A DNA stretch of 64,000 nt from Aquarana catesbeiana (Eukaryota; Chordata; Amphibia; Anura; Ranidae): NCBI RefSeq assembly GCF_042186555.1, contig NC_133329.1, positions 71,034,726 through 71,098,725 of the forward strand, in the 5' to 3' direction. The position numbers and the translations under genes are program-made. The notes below the pieces were generated by a model. It saw nothing but the letters and a program-made list of their open reading frames with translations, ran no database searches and was not told the DNA's origin. Positions 1 to 11,170 of this stretch are shown piece by piece. The stretch's first letter is position 1. Every line of letters starts with the position of its first letter.

Positions 1-100
1 AAAACTGTAACGGTTCCAGGTTTGGGTCTCTCAAAATGCGATGGCATCCTGGGAGACCCTGTGGAAGTGTGTCCTAGTCTGTGCAGTGCTGAATCCTACG

Positions 101-574
101 CTAATACTCAACTAGTGTATGGTAGCGTTCAAAACATTCACCAATGCAAAGACCAGGATTGCCAGGACAGGAGGGACAATAATACCGGGTGTCACGCCTA
201 AATCCGCGCTTTCTGCAGACACGACATTTTCTTTGGGGGGCTCGTTGGGTAGGGGTACTCTGGAGGACATAAGGAAAATGCCTCTCATGCAGCCGGCCTA
301 CTGCATTTGGATTGGGAAGGTGAGGTGGAGCACCGTCTGGAAACAGAAGGGCTCTGACGATCTCTTCCTGGAATTTAAGGAAGGATCCAGTCCGTCCTGA
401 AGCTCTGTATAGCACATGAGCGTTCAGCAAAGCCAATTGAAATAAATAAACAGACACTTTTTTGTACCAGCATCTGGCCTTACGGGCAATTAGGTACGGC
501 GCCAACAACTGGTCGTTGAGGTCCACCCCTCCCATATTAAGGTTGTATTCGTGGACACAGAGGGGTTTCTCCAC
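101..574 (-). pseudogene. piggyBac transposase, C-terminal part
   Basis: This 157-codon frame continues the transposase of 653-2110 in a different reading frame. It begins near the third catalytic Asp (MGGVDLNDQL) and ends with the Cys-rich zinc-binding tail typical of piggyBac transposases (CRVCRKRG, then YYCPSCPGNPGLC and CFERYH). The tail is thought to bind transposon ends. It ends at a normal stop just before the 3' noncoding part. Without the frame break it would complete the catalytic domain, so the gene is a recently broken transposase rather than a domesticated host gene. Confidence 0.87.
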
Positions 575-652
575 AAAACCAGTCGCCGTAGTAATTTGGG
601 TCGTCGTGTCTGCATGAAGGGAGGTGAGAACGAAAACATTCTTCTTATCCCT

Positions 653-2110
653 TCACTTCATAGCGAGCAAATTATTATACTTCAAGCAGGCTCTCTCCCC
701 CAGCCTAAGACAGGACTCTACAAGCCGCTGGGGAAAGCCCCGGCGATTAGGTCGCATGGTGCCACATGCTTCAATCTGCTGATCAAACAAGTGACTAAAA
801 AGTGGCACGGTCGTATAATAATTGTCCACGTACAAGTGGTACCCCTTTCCGAATAAGGGTGACACCAAGTCCCACACTATCTTGCCAGCGCTTCCTATGT
901 AGTCAGGGCAGTTTATCGGCTCTACGTGACTATCTTTGCCCTCGTAAACCATAAATCTACATGTATAGCCTGTGGCCCTGTCACAGAGCTTATACATCTT
1001 GACCCCGTATCTGGCACGCTTGCTGGGAAGGTACTGTTTGAAGGACAAGCGGCCAGAAAACTTAACCAGGGACTCATCAACGCAGACAACTTGATGGGGA
1101 GTAAACAAGTCTGCAAAACGTTGGTAGAAGTGGTTTACGAGGGGCCGAATTTTGTAGAGCCAATCGTATGCAGGGTCTCCACGAGGACGACAGAGTTCAT
1201 TGTCGTTGAAGTGCATGAACCGCAAAATCTGCTCGTATCGTGCCCTGGCCATTGAAGCAGAGAACACGGGCATATGGTGAATTGGGTCAGTGGAGCAATA
1301 TGACTGCAACTCACTCTTTTTGGTTATGCCCATGTTGAGGGAAAGGCCCAGAAAGATCTTAAATTCGGAGACCGTAATTGGTCTCCAATCTCTGGCAAGG
1401 GAGGACTGGGGATTAGCGGCGATGTGTTGACCAGCGTACAAATTGCTTTGGTCCACAATAGATCTATAGAGATCTTCGGTGAAAAACAGTGAATAAAAAT
1501 CCAGTGGCGTAAAGTCAACTGTTTCCACCTGAATTCCGGGTTGGCCAGTGAAAGGGGGAAGTACGGGTGCTGCAGAAGTGGTGGGTACCCAATTCAGATT
1601 GGCGAATGCAGCAGGAAGGGCACTATGGGCACGACGGGCCTGTCTTTGTCTTCTTGGTGGCAGCGGGACACTAGTTGTGCTTGCCACCTTGCCAGCTTGA
1701 ACTGCACTTATGGGACTCGCCACGTCACCACGTGATACTGCAGTGCTGGATGTACGACCAGGGTGTACTAGGCCGCTGGTGCTTGCCAGTTCAGCAGAAG
1801 GAGTAGCGGCGCTAGTACTGCTCTGCTCCATACGAGAGCCCTGCGGTTCTTGCACTTCAAGGACAGAAGAAGAAGATCGGGGTCTGGTACGCCTGACCCT
1901 AGCAGGGACCACAACTCCGTCGTCAGAGCTATCTGTCATGGAGCCGCTGTCCTCTACAGGTTCGTATTCTGAGCTTGAACTTGACAGATGAGTGACTTCC
2001 TCTTCACTATCTGTCATGCTCAGAAACGTGTAGGCCTCTTCACTAGTGTACCTTCTATTTGCCATTTTGGGCTCTAAATTTAGGGGTACACTAGTGAGAC
2101 TCACAGGCAA
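653..2110 (-). pseudogene. piggyBac transposase, N-terminal and central part
   Basis: This 485-codon frame covers the acidic, Ser-rich N-terminus and most of the DDD catalytic core of a piggyBac transposase, which cuts and pastes DNA at TTAA. I see the first catalytic Asp in VCVDESLVKF (about residue 345) and the second in LYVDNYYTT (about residue 429). Reading stops after LKYNNLLAMK, before the third Asp, which lies in another frame at 101-574. Family members are usually near 550-650 residues, so the two frames together give about the expected length. The break near 575-650 is a frameshift or small deletion. The start is the first ATG of the frame. Similarity to amphibian piggyBac/PGBD-type proteins is recalled, not searched. 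Confidence 0.88.
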
Positions 2111-3338
2111 AAAAGCTCCTGACTGTCAGCGACTGATTCAAAGCACTACCAAAAAACTGTTAGCGATCGCAGGGATCAGGCCTGACTCTGCGAATGCTGC
2201 AGTTATGTGTGCTTAGTGTTTTGTGACAGTTATCGATCGATACTGCACTTGGGTGGGCTGGGCTGGGCTGAGGGGCAAACCGCAGGTGCTAGCAGGTATC
2301 TGGGCTGATCCCGCTAACACTGCGTTTTTTTGGGGGACCCTAAACTGCTGGGGAGTATAGATCTGATCGGATCAGATATCGATCCGTTCAGATATTATAG
2401 CACTAAGGGAGGTGTATGCTGCGTGCGTGGGTGTTAGTGGTACTGGCGCTAACCTGACGCTGCCTGGGGCGACGCAGACCTTATCTGATCCTAAAAACTT
2501 AACTTCTATCACCGCCGGGCAATTAGGGGGTTAAACCTTTATAGGGTAATAAACGGCGGGTGCCCTAAAACTGTAATAAACTACAATAAACTACAAAAAA
2601 CAAACCAACTAACCAGCGTCACCTGTAACAATTATATGGTGATCGCTGGTGAAAGGGTTAACTAGGGGGCAATCAAGGGGTTAAAACCTTTAGTAGGTAG
2701 TATATGGGGGTCCCTGTCGCTATAAAACACTGACAGCAAACCTATATACTTACCTCCCTAACTAGCGTCACCTGTGTCACTAATACAGCGATCAGAAAAA
2801 CGATCGCTTAGTGACACTGGCGACGGGGGGTGATCACGAGGTTAAAACTTTATTAGGGGGGTTAGGGGGGTACCCTGGACCTAAAGGGGGGTACCCTAGA
2901 CCTAAAGGGGGCTAACCTAACTGCCCTAACACTTGTAACTGACACAAACTGACACCAATGCAATAAATCAGAAAAAAAAAAAACCTGCTATTGGTGTCAG
3001 AGTGACAGGGGGTACAGGGGGGTCATCAGGGGGTGACTGGGGGGTGACAGAGGGGTGACAAGTGTGCCTGCGTGTTCTACTGTTAGTGTAGTGTTGGTGC
3101 ACTTACTTGGATGTCTTCTCTCCTCTGCGCCGGACGAAAAGCCCGGCTCGAGGAGAGATGACATCACTTCCTCCGCTTCTGTTTACATTCACAGAAGCCG
3201 AGGAAGCTTGTCATTGGCCAGGAGCGATCGCGAGGGGGGAGCCACGAATGAGTGGCCTCCCCCTCACCTTTGATCGACCCTGACCTCGATCCGACCGCCG
3301 CTGGCACCGGGGGGGGTCCGATCGGACCCCCCACCCGC
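2111..3338. other. piggyBac 5' noncoding region
   Basis: No gene seen. The segment contains G-rich tracts and short internal repeats (for example around 2640-2860). It matches 14705-15480 and 19096-19780 of the second piggyBac copy, so it is transposon 5' flank. Confidence 0.75.
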
Positions 3339-3428
3339 GGGCAGGCAAGGACGTACAGGTAAGCCCTTTTGCCTGCCCGTGCCGCTCTGTCGACGTACAT
3401 CGTCGTGCGGCAGTCGGCAAGTGGTTAA
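3339..3428. repeat. piggyBac right terminal region, subterminal hairpin and TTAA target
   Basis: GGGCAGGCAAGGACGTA and CCTTTTGCCTGCCC form a subterminal hairpin. It is followed by the terminal repeat ending AAGTGG and then TTAA at 3425-3428. The same structure closes the second copy at 19757-19850. Confidence 0.8.
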
Positions 3429-3561
3429 AACATTTATTTGATAATTAGGTATTTTTACTTTGTATTCGGAAGGCTGCTTTTTTGAACATGCTCCTCCTGC
3501 TGATGTTTCCTTACTTGGTTGGAAAGAACTGGGTCACATGACATCTGTATTTTGATTATGA

Positions 3562-4578
3562 AAAAAAAAGTACTTACTGGGCACCTAAACCCCCCTCCTG
3601 CCCAGACCAATTTTCAGCTTTTAGCTTTGTCACTCTTTGAATGACAATTGTACGGTCATTTTTTGTTAAAAAAAATTTAAAAGAAGCAAATAAAAAAAAA
3701 AAAAAAAAAAAACACAAAACCGTTTTATATTTATTAATAAATTTTACAAACAGGTATTTTTTTCTCCTTCATTGATGTACACTAATGAGGCTACACTGAT
3801 GGGCACCGATAGGCTGCATTGATGGGTACTGATAAGGCAACACTGATGGGCACTGATAAGGTGATACTGGTGGGTGGCACTGAAGGGCACTAATAGGTGG
3901 CACAGTGATGGGCACTGATAGGTGACAAAGGTAGGCAGCACTGCTAGGTGGCACTGATGAGGCACTGATTGTTATTGATAGGTGGCACTCATGGGCATTG
4001 ATAGGTGGCACTGAAGGGCACTAATAGGTGGCACAGTGATGGGCACTAATGGGTGGCAGTGATGGGCACTGATAGGCGACACTGATAGGCAGCACTGCTA
4101 GGTAACACTGATTGTCACCACTGGCAGGCATTGATAGGTGGAACTCGTGGGCATTGATAGGTGGCACTGATGTACTAGTGGGCACTGACTGGTGGGCACT
4201 GTGGGCACATATGAGGCGGCTTCACCTCTCCCTGCTCGGGACCGATGTCCCTTCAACAGAAGCCGGTGATTGGCTTTTTTTTCTCGTCACGCTGTCAGCG
4301 TGAGAAGAAAAAAAATGATTACCGATCCTCTGTTTACATCACGTGATCAGCGGTCATTGGCTGACAGCTGATCATGTGGTAAGGGGGTCAGAATCGACCC
4401 CTTACTCTGATCTGTGATCACCCGAGTCTCAATGACTCTGGTGATCACAGCACGAGCCACACGCGCCCTGCAGGGGGGCGCGGCCAGCTTGCAAAGGGGA
4501 GGACGTCTATTGGCGCACTCCCGGCAAAGCAGATTTGCGCTGTAGCCATCATTTGGCTATAGCACGGATCTGAAGGAG
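3562..4578 (-). mobile_element. TTAA-flanked MITE with GTGCCCATCA-type internal repeats, copy 1
   Basis: Read on the minus strand it starts next to TTAA (4579-4582) and shares with copies at 49121-51818 and 59072-61616 the start (CTATAGCC...GACGTCCTCC), an internal array of imperfect repeats seen on + as TGATGGGCACTGATAGG, and an end resembling GGGCACCTAAACCCCCCTCC. The repeats lie at about 3775-4200. The left boundary is diverged and lacks a clear TTAA. There is no coding capacity; the short frames here reflect the repeats. Confidence 0.75.
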
Positions 4579-4582
4579 TTAA

Positions 4583-5287
4583 AACAAATATAGTGCCATC
4601 ATCCATATAAATAAAGAGAAGGAATAATGTAAATTAAACAGTGTTTTTTTTTTTACATCACTCAAAGTCTTTTGATGTTTTGCATACCCTCCTAAGCACT
4701 GTTTATGCATTCCAACCTGATCTACTTGATTCAACCTGATCTGTCTTAAATGGTTATTTAAGTGGAGGGTGATATAAGGTAGGGCTGAAATCGATATCTT
4801 ATAGTTTGACGCTGACTTGCGAATTTTGGAGAAATGAGGATGGCACTGTGTTCCCTACAAATCCCCATTCTCCTTATTCAGGGTTTGTCAGACCTCATTA
4901 TTGTCACAATTTCTTGTGGCAGGGAAGAGGTACTGTAAGAGAGCAGCCATGTATAGAAGGTGAGTATTGCAGCCATATGTCTTTTTTTTAACCTCCTGGG
5001 GGATATTTAAACATTTAAAATTAGCCTGGAGTTGGATTGTAATGGTGAAGGAAATTCTGCAAAAAATAATTCCTGGGGTTCCCTGCTTAAATCACATAAG
5101 GTTCAATACCATATTAGGCACAACACATAATAATTGGTTTTTGGGGTGCAGGGAACTATGGTGACCCCGCTGCATGCTCCAGGGGGCCCGTGCAGCCTCT
5201 TTGTCACGTTCTGTTTTACTCTTTGACAGGAGGGGCGGCTTATACAGGAATTGATCCTCTCCATTTTCCTCCTGCAACTACTGAAAT
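4583..5287. other. No gene recognised
   Basis: AT-rich DNA without a convincing gene or repeat structure. The short open frames have no recognisable motif. Confidence 0.6.
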
Positions 5288-5664
5288 CATACCTCCCAAC
5301 TGATCCTGATTTCAAGGGACTGTCCCTGATTTGGAGAAATGTCCCTCTGTCCCTCTTTCCTCCTCATTTGTCCCTCATTTTGGTCTGATCTATATAGTTG
5401 TATATAAAATGCACTATTTATCTTTCAAAAAGTGTTTTCCAGCGCTAAACCTTTCATCCAAATTCTAAATTGCTGCATTTATAAATTTCAAAAGCCAATA
5501 TAAAGGAATAGTAGTGGTAAAAAAAGCACTTGTGGGTTTAACTAATCATTAACTAATTAACTAATCAAGTCTTTTTTAAGGGGCGTGTCAAGGGGTGTGC
5601 CTTAAGCCTAAAAACTTTTGCTAATAGGTGTCCCTCATTTCCATCTCAAAAAGTTGGGAGGTGT
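5288..5664. mobile_element. hAT-like MITE
   Basis: Ends are inverted repeats: left CATACCTCCCAACT, right AGTTGGGAGGTGTG. Imperfect 8-bp flanks (ACTGAAAT and GCAGAAAT) fit an old hAT target duplication. The interior carries repeated TGTCCCTC runs and no coding capacity. Confidence 0.65.
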
Positions 5665-5929
5665 GCAGAAATAGACATAGGGGCTGATTTACAAAGCATT
5701 TGCGCCATGACATGCGGTGCACGCCGATGCGCAAATGACATTTTCGTATTTACAAAGCATTTGCGCCGGTAACACAGCGCGATCCCCCATTTACTATTCT
5801 CTTCCCGGTGCACAGGAAGAGGTGATTGGCACGCCACTATAGACATGGCGCACGGCATCTTTAACTTCAAATTTAAACAAGCTGGAAGTGCCAATATTAT
5901 GGGGGTGATGTGGGGAAGTGTAGTACTAA

Positions 5930-6290
5930 CTGTCCGCGGCGTGTTCTTCCCTTCTTCTCGGGCCGCTCCGCATCCATGGGAGGCTCCCGCTGTGTGATGA
6001 GTCTCGTCTTCTGACAGTTCTTAAATAACGGAGGGTGGGGCCACCCAGTGACCCCGCCCCCCTCTGACGCACGGGGACTTCCCTGTCCGCCCCCTCTGAC
6101 GTCACGGGGAAAGCCTCGGGGAAGTCCCCGTGCGTCAGAGGGGGCGGGGTCATTGGATGGCCCCGCCCTCCGTTATTTAAGACCCGTCAGAAGACGAGAA
6201 GCATCACACAGCGGGAGCCTCCCCTGGATGCGGAGCAGCCCGAGAAGAAAAAGGGAAGAAGAGGCCGCGGAGGAAGATGCCGGACGAGAA
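5930..6290. repeat. Imperfect palindrome, about 360 bp
   Basis: The left arm (...CCGCATCCATGGGAGGCTCCCGCTGTGTGATG...) is repeated inverted as GCATCACACAGCGGGAGCC and following bases. GC-rich inner arms, GACGCACGGGGACTTCC and its complement, meet near 6100. It forms one end of the foldback repeat that runs to about 6960. Confidence 0.75.
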
Positions 6291-6960
6291 CACCGGAGGA
6301 AGAACCAGAAGAACCAGAAGAAGAAAGAAGATGAAGGAAGAACCCGAAGGAAGATAAAAGAAAGAAGATAGAGGAAAGAAGACTTTAAATAAAGGAATTG
6401 TCAAAAACTGTCTCTTGTCATTTTTAACATTTTTGACACTTTTTTGTAAAATGGTAGGGGTACTTGTACCCGTTACCATTTCACACAGGGGGGAGGGCTG
6501 GGATCTGGGGGTCCCCTTGTTAAAGGGGGCTTCCAGATTCCGATAAGCCCCCCGCCCACAGACCCTCACAACCACTGGGCAAGGGTTGTGGGGATGAGGC
6601 CCTTGTCCTCATCAACATGTGGACAAAGTACTTTAGCGGTGACCCCAAAGCACCCTCCCAATGTTGAGGGCATGTGGCCTGGTACGGTTCAGGAGGGGGG
6701 GCGCTCTCTCGCCCCCCCTCTTTTCCTGCGGCCTGCCAGGTTGCGGGCTCGGATAAGGGTCTGGTATGTATTTTTAGGGGAATCCCACGCATTTTTTTTT
6801 TATTTTGGTGCGGGGTTCCCCTTAAAATCCATGCCAGACCTGAAGGGCCTGGTATGAATTTTGAGGGGGACCCCCACGCCATTTTTTTAAAAAAAATTGG
6901 CGCAGGGTTCCCCCTAAAATCCATACCAGACCTGAAGGGGGGGGGGACCCCACACATTTT
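6290..6960. repeat. Foldback repeat arm, single-sided copy
   Basis: This matches one arm of the 9185-10990 foldback element: TTGACACTTTTTT, then GGTAGGGGTAC, CCCCCTTGTTAAAGGGGGC, and GGATAAGGGTCTGGTATG followed by repeated GGTTCCCC units. It is noncoding; the frames over it are GC-rich shadows. Confidence 0.65.
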
Positions 6961-7078
6961 TTTGTTCTTAATTTTGTTTTTTTTCTTAATGCTGTTTTGA
7001 TCAATGAACTTTTATGTGTATTGTCAGACCAACATTTCATTATAGCCGCAAGTATTTTTAAATAACTTTTATTCCTTA

Positions 7079-7365
7079 AGGGCCAGTTCACACCACATGC
7101 AGTCCAGTGCATTTTTTTTCTGCATCAAAAACGCACGGAAAGTAGGTTATATGGTTTTCAATGGCATAGCTTACACCAGTGCTTGCAGTTTCAGTGCATT
7201 TCCAGTTCCAGAAAAAAATGTAGAACATGCTGCATTTTTTATGCACTGGACTGTACTGGAATGCTGTAAAATGCATCAAAAACACACTGGAACGCATCAA
7301 AAACGTGCATGCAGAAAAGCACTTGGAACGCATCTGGACTGCGTTTCTATAGTGTGATCTGGCCC
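7079..7365. mobile_element. Harbinger-like MITE (TTA target)
   Basis: Inverted ends AGGGCCAGTTCACACC and GTGTGATCTGGCCC are flanked by TTA at 7076-7078 and 7366-7368. The whole unit folds back on itself. A TTA duplication with short inverted repeats suggests PIF/Harbinger, but there is no transposase to confirm it. Confidence 0.65.
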
Positions 7366-7368
7366 TTA

Positions 7369-7722
7369 GGGCTAGTTCACACCATAGAAACGCAGTCCGG
7401 ACGCGTTCCAGGTGCTTTTCTGCATGCACGTTTTTGATGCGTTCCAGTGCGTTTTTGGTGCATTTTTGATGCAGTCCAGTGCTTCCCCCCCTCCCCCTCT
7501 TTTTTCTTAACCTTAAATAAGGACCAGTGCGTTTTTGATGTGTTTTACAGCTTTCCAGTACAGTCCAGTGCAGAAAAAATGCAGCATGTTCTACTTTTTT
7601 TTTTCTGGAACTGGAACTGGAAGCACTGATGTGAACTATGCCATTGAAAACCATATAACCAAATTTCCATGCATTTTTGATGCATAAAATATGCACTGGA
7701 CTGCATTGGTGTGAACTGGCCC
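7369..7722. mobile_element. Second Harbinger-like MITE, abutting the first
   Basis: It starts GGGCTAGTTCACACC directly after the TTA that ends the previous MITE and closes with GGTGTGAACTGGCC. The interior matches 7079-7365 in inverted form. A CT-rich stretch interrupts the middle near 7485-7510. Confidence 0.6.
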
Positions 7723-7739
7723 TGAACTGGCCTCTCCTT

Positions 7740-8134
7740 GTTTCATTTTTGGGGTTGTCCAATTGGTGACATTGATATATGTCCCTTAGGGTGGGACCTG
7801 GGCCCCCATACCCATTTTAAGGCCAATAACTAGAAGATAAGCCAGCCAAGTGGGGACTAGTAAAATTGCCAACTCAGTTCCCTTAGACTGCAATGGTATT
7901 TGTTGTATAACTATTGCACATGTTAGGCTCTTCTTTTGCCCCCCTGAACTGGGTGGGGGGTGTTTTGTCCCATCTGTAATTTTGTAGAATGCTGGATGAT
8001 GTGCTTAATTTTGGACAGGGGGGTGGCTTATTTTGTGCTAGCTGTATTTGGGTTGATCTGGGCATGCTCTGGGACTTTGGTTTTTTCCTGTGCCTTTTGG
8101 TGTGTGAAATGCATTTGGGTTGGTCTGGGCATGC
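7740..8134. other. No gene recognised
   Basis: Unique-looking DNA. A short imperfect direct repeat containing TTGGGTTGATCTGGGCATGCT and TTGGGTTGGTCTGGGCATGCT occurs near 8048 and 8116. No coding or RNA signal seen. Confidence 0.55.
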
Positions 8135-8137
8135 TTA

Positions 8138-8715
8138 GGCCCCTGTCACACTGGGGCGGTGTGGGCATCAGCGGTAAAACGGCGCTATTTTTAGCGCCGC
8201 TTTACCGGCAGTATTCGGCCGCTAGTGATTTTAACCCCTGCTAGCGGCCGAAAAGGGGTTCATATAAATCTGCCCGCAAAACGCCACTGCAGCAGCGTTT
8301 TGCTGGCGGTATAGCCGCGCCTCTCTCACACTGGGGTGTTTTTAGGCACTACAGCGCTAAAAATAGCATCTGAAAAATGCCCTAAAGAAGCGGTTCCATT
8401 CACTCCAGTGAGGGCTTTCACACTGGACGGTGCGCTGGCAGGGCGTCACAAAAAGCCCTGACAGCAGCTTCTTTGGAGCGGTGAACTCACCGGTCCTCGA
8501 CATTGAAATCAATGGGGCAGCGATGTGATACTGCCGGCAAAACGCCGCTCCAGCAGCGTTTTGCGGGTGTATTTAACCCCTTTTTGGCCGCTAGCAGGGG
8601 GGTTAAAACCGCCCCACTAGCAGCTGAATAATGCCGCTAAAACGACAGTAAAGTGGCGCTAAAAATAGCACCGCTTTACCGCAGACGCCCCCACCGCCCC
8701 AGTGTGAAAGGGGCC
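8138..8715. mobile_element. Harbinger-like palindromic MITE
   Basis: Ends GGCCCCTGTCACACTGGGG and CCCCAGTGTGAAAGGGGCC are inverted repeats, flanked by TTA at 8135-8137 and 8716-8718. The interior is built of inverted blocks (AGCGGTAAAACG, GGCGCTATTTTTAGCGCC), with a related shorter unit nested near 8318-8420. Confidence 0.7.
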
Positions 8716-8718
8716 TTA

Positions 8719-9184
8719 CTGTCCTACTAGTGCACCGCTCCAGTGTGAAAGCCCGATTCACACTGGCGTGAATGGAGCCACTTCTTTAGGGCGTTTTTCA
8801 AGCACTATTTTTAGTGCCTGAAAAACGTGCCAGTGTGAAAGGGGCCTTATCCTTTCACTTGGACGGATAGAATTGTGCTTTTAGCTGCGTTTTCTACCGC
8901 AGCTAAATGCACACAATGCTTTCCTATGGCCCCATTCACACACTGCGTTTTGATTACATGCGGTTTGGTGCGGATAGAAAAAATAGAATTGATTTGCGCC
9001 AAGGAGCGATTTAGCGCAGCTATCCACACATAATCGCAATGCACTGTGTCAGCTGCAGATAGCAGCGTCGAGCTGGCTCGCTCATCGGGAAAGGAAAAAA
9101 TGTTTTTTCTTTTCCCAATGAGTGACAAGCACGGGGATCCGACTTGGATCCCCGCCAATACCAGGCACTGTGATATGAATCTTG
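8719..9184. repeat. Fragments of the same 'CACACTGG' MITE type
   Basis: GTGTGAAAGCCCGATTCACACTGGCGTG and AACGTGCCAGTGTGAAAGGGGCC resemble the termini of 8138-8715. The following part (ATTCACACACTGCGTTTTG) resembles another such family. No gene. Confidence 0.5.
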
Positions 9185-10990
9185 AGGGAGAACTCCACGC
9201 CAAATTTTAAATAAAAAACAGGCATGGGTTCCCCTCCAAGAGCATACCAGGCCCTTCGGTCTGTTATGGATCTTAAAGGGAACCCCCTACGCTGAAAAAA
9301 CGGAATGGGGGTCCCCCCAAATCCATACCAGACCCTTATCCGAACACGCAGCCCGACCGGTCAGGAAAGGGGGTGGGGACGAGCGAGTGCCCCCCCCTCC
9401 TGAACTGTACCAGGCCGCATGCCCTCAACATGGGGGATGGGTACTTTGGGAAAAGGGGGTGCACTGCGCCCCCCCCCCAAGCTCCTTGTCCCCGTGTTGA
9501 TGAGGACAAGGGCCTCTTCCCGACAACCCTGGCTGTTGGTTGTCGGGGGGCTTATCAGAATCCTGGAGCCCCCTTTAATAAGGGGGCCCCCAGATCCCGG
9601 CCCCCCACCCTATGTGAATAAGTATGGGGTACATGGTACCCCTACCCATTCACCTGGGGGGAAAAAAAGTGTCAAGAAAAAAAAACACACTAGACAGGTT
9701 TTTAAAGTAATTTATTAGGCAGCTCCAGGGGTCTTCTTACAACTTCGGGGGTCTCTTCCGTGCTCTCCGGCCTCTTCTCTGCATCTTGTCCTGGTGTCCG
9801 GTTCTTCTCCGCGCTGTCCGGCCTCTTCTCCCGGTGTCTGGTATCTTCTGCCGGCCTCCCCCACTATCTTCTTTCAGCTCTTTTGCTAGCGGGGGCCCGG
9901 TCTTCTGTCGCTGTCTGATTCTTCCCCGGTATCTTCTGACGGCCTCCCCCACTATCTTCTTTCAGCTCTTTTGCTAGCGGGGGCCCGGTCTTCTGTCGCT
10001 GTCTGGTTCTTCCCCGGTATCTTCTGACGGCCTCCCCCGCTATCTTCTTCCAGCTCTTTTGCTAGCGGGGCCCCGGTCTTCTGCCACTGTCCGGATCTTC
10101 TGCCGCGGTCCGGTTCTTCCCCGGTATCTTCTGCCGGCCTCCCCCACTATCTTCTTCCAGCTCTTTTGCTAGCGGGGGCCTGGTCTTCTGCCGCTGTCCG
10201 GTTCTTCCCCGGTATCTTCTGCCGGCCTCCCCCCGCTATCTTCTTCCAGCTCTTTTGCTAGCGGGGGCCCGGTCCAGACCGGACTGGACAGCGACATAAG
10301 ACCAGGCCCCCGCTAGCAAAAGAGCTAGAAGAAGATAGCGGGGGAGGCCGGCAGAAGATACCGGACACTGGGAGAAGAGGCCGGACAGCGCAGAGAAGAA
10401 CCGGACACCGGGAGAAGTTGCGGAGAAGAAGCCGGAGAGCGCGGAAGAGACCCCTGAAGTCGGAAGAAGACCCCCAGAACTGCCTAATAAATTACTTTAA
10501 AAACCTGTCTAGTGTGTTTTTTCTTGACACTTTTTTCCCCCTAGGTGAATGGGTAGGGGTACCATGTACCCCATACTCATTCACATAGGGTGGGGGCCGG
10601 GATCTGGGGGCCCCCTTATTAAAGGGGGCTCCCGGATTCTGATAAGCCCCCCGCCCGCAGACCCCAACAACCAACGGCCAGGGTTGTCGGGAAGAGGCCC
10701 TTGTCCTCATGAACATGGGGACAAGGTGCTTTGGGGTGGGGGGGCCCACAGCGCGCCCCCCTTCCCCAAAGTACCCATCCCCCATGTTGAGGGCATGCGG
10801 CCTGGTACAGTTCAGGAGGGACGCTCGCTCGTCCCCACCCCCTTTCCTGACCGGTCGGGCTGCGTACTCGGATAAGGGTCTGGTATGGATTTTGGGGGAC
10901 CCTCACACCGTTTTTTTGGCGTAGGGGGTTCCCCTTACAATCCATACCAGACCGAAGGGCCGGGCATGCACCCGGAGGGTGAACCCATGC
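9185..10990. mobile_element. 1.8-kb foldback element with tandem-repeat core
   Basis: The arms 9185-9780 and 10370-10990 are inverted copies: AATCCATACCAGACCCTTATCC on the left, GGATAAGGGTCTGGTATGG on the right; both hold the segment with GGGGTACATGGTACCCC and the TTTAAAGTAATTTATTAGGCAG block. The centre is an 88-bp tandem array. No transposase is present, so the class is unknown. It belongs to the same family as 5930-6960. Confidence 0.75.
9855..10280. repeat. 88-bp minisatellite, about 5 units
   Basis: Unit contains CACTATCTTCTTTCAGCTC, TTTTGCTAGCGGGGGCCCGG and CCCCGGTATCTTCTG. One unit near 10075-10160 carries about 19 extra bases. It sits at the centre of the foldback element. Confidence 0.75.
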
Positions 10991-11170
10991 CGGTTTTTCT
11001 GGTGCTGCCTTAATAAGAAGATGTGTTTTTTCTATTGCAGCGAGCGCGAGATGTACCTCGCCGAGAACCAGCGCGATCCCATCGCGCTGAAAACATTCTC
11101 GCGTGTAGGTACTCCTGTGTGTGCGTCGGTTCACACACTGAATTAAGGATCTATCCAGCGCACCAATTAA

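Larger units (their letters stand above)
1..3424 (-). mobile_element. piggyBac DNA transposon, copy 1 (left end outside window)
   Basis: Transposase frames on the minus strand at 101-2110 are followed by about 1.3 kb of 5' noncoding DNA and end at a right terminus whose inward reading is CCACTTGCCGACTGCC, next to TTAA at 3425-3428. TTAA targets are typical of piggyBac. A second copy at 13061-19846 matches it across the 3' flank, parts of the coding region and the 5' noncoding part. The left terminus lies before base 1. The transposase is frameshifted, so this copy is probably not autonomous. Confidence 0.9.

Noticed and set aside
101..2110. Domesticated piggyBac-derived host gene
   Set aside because: The frame is broken, the transposon terminus and TTAA are still present, and a second copy exists.
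7088..7762. 224-codon minus frame
   Set aside because: It lies across two palindromic MITEs and carries only their repeated motifs.
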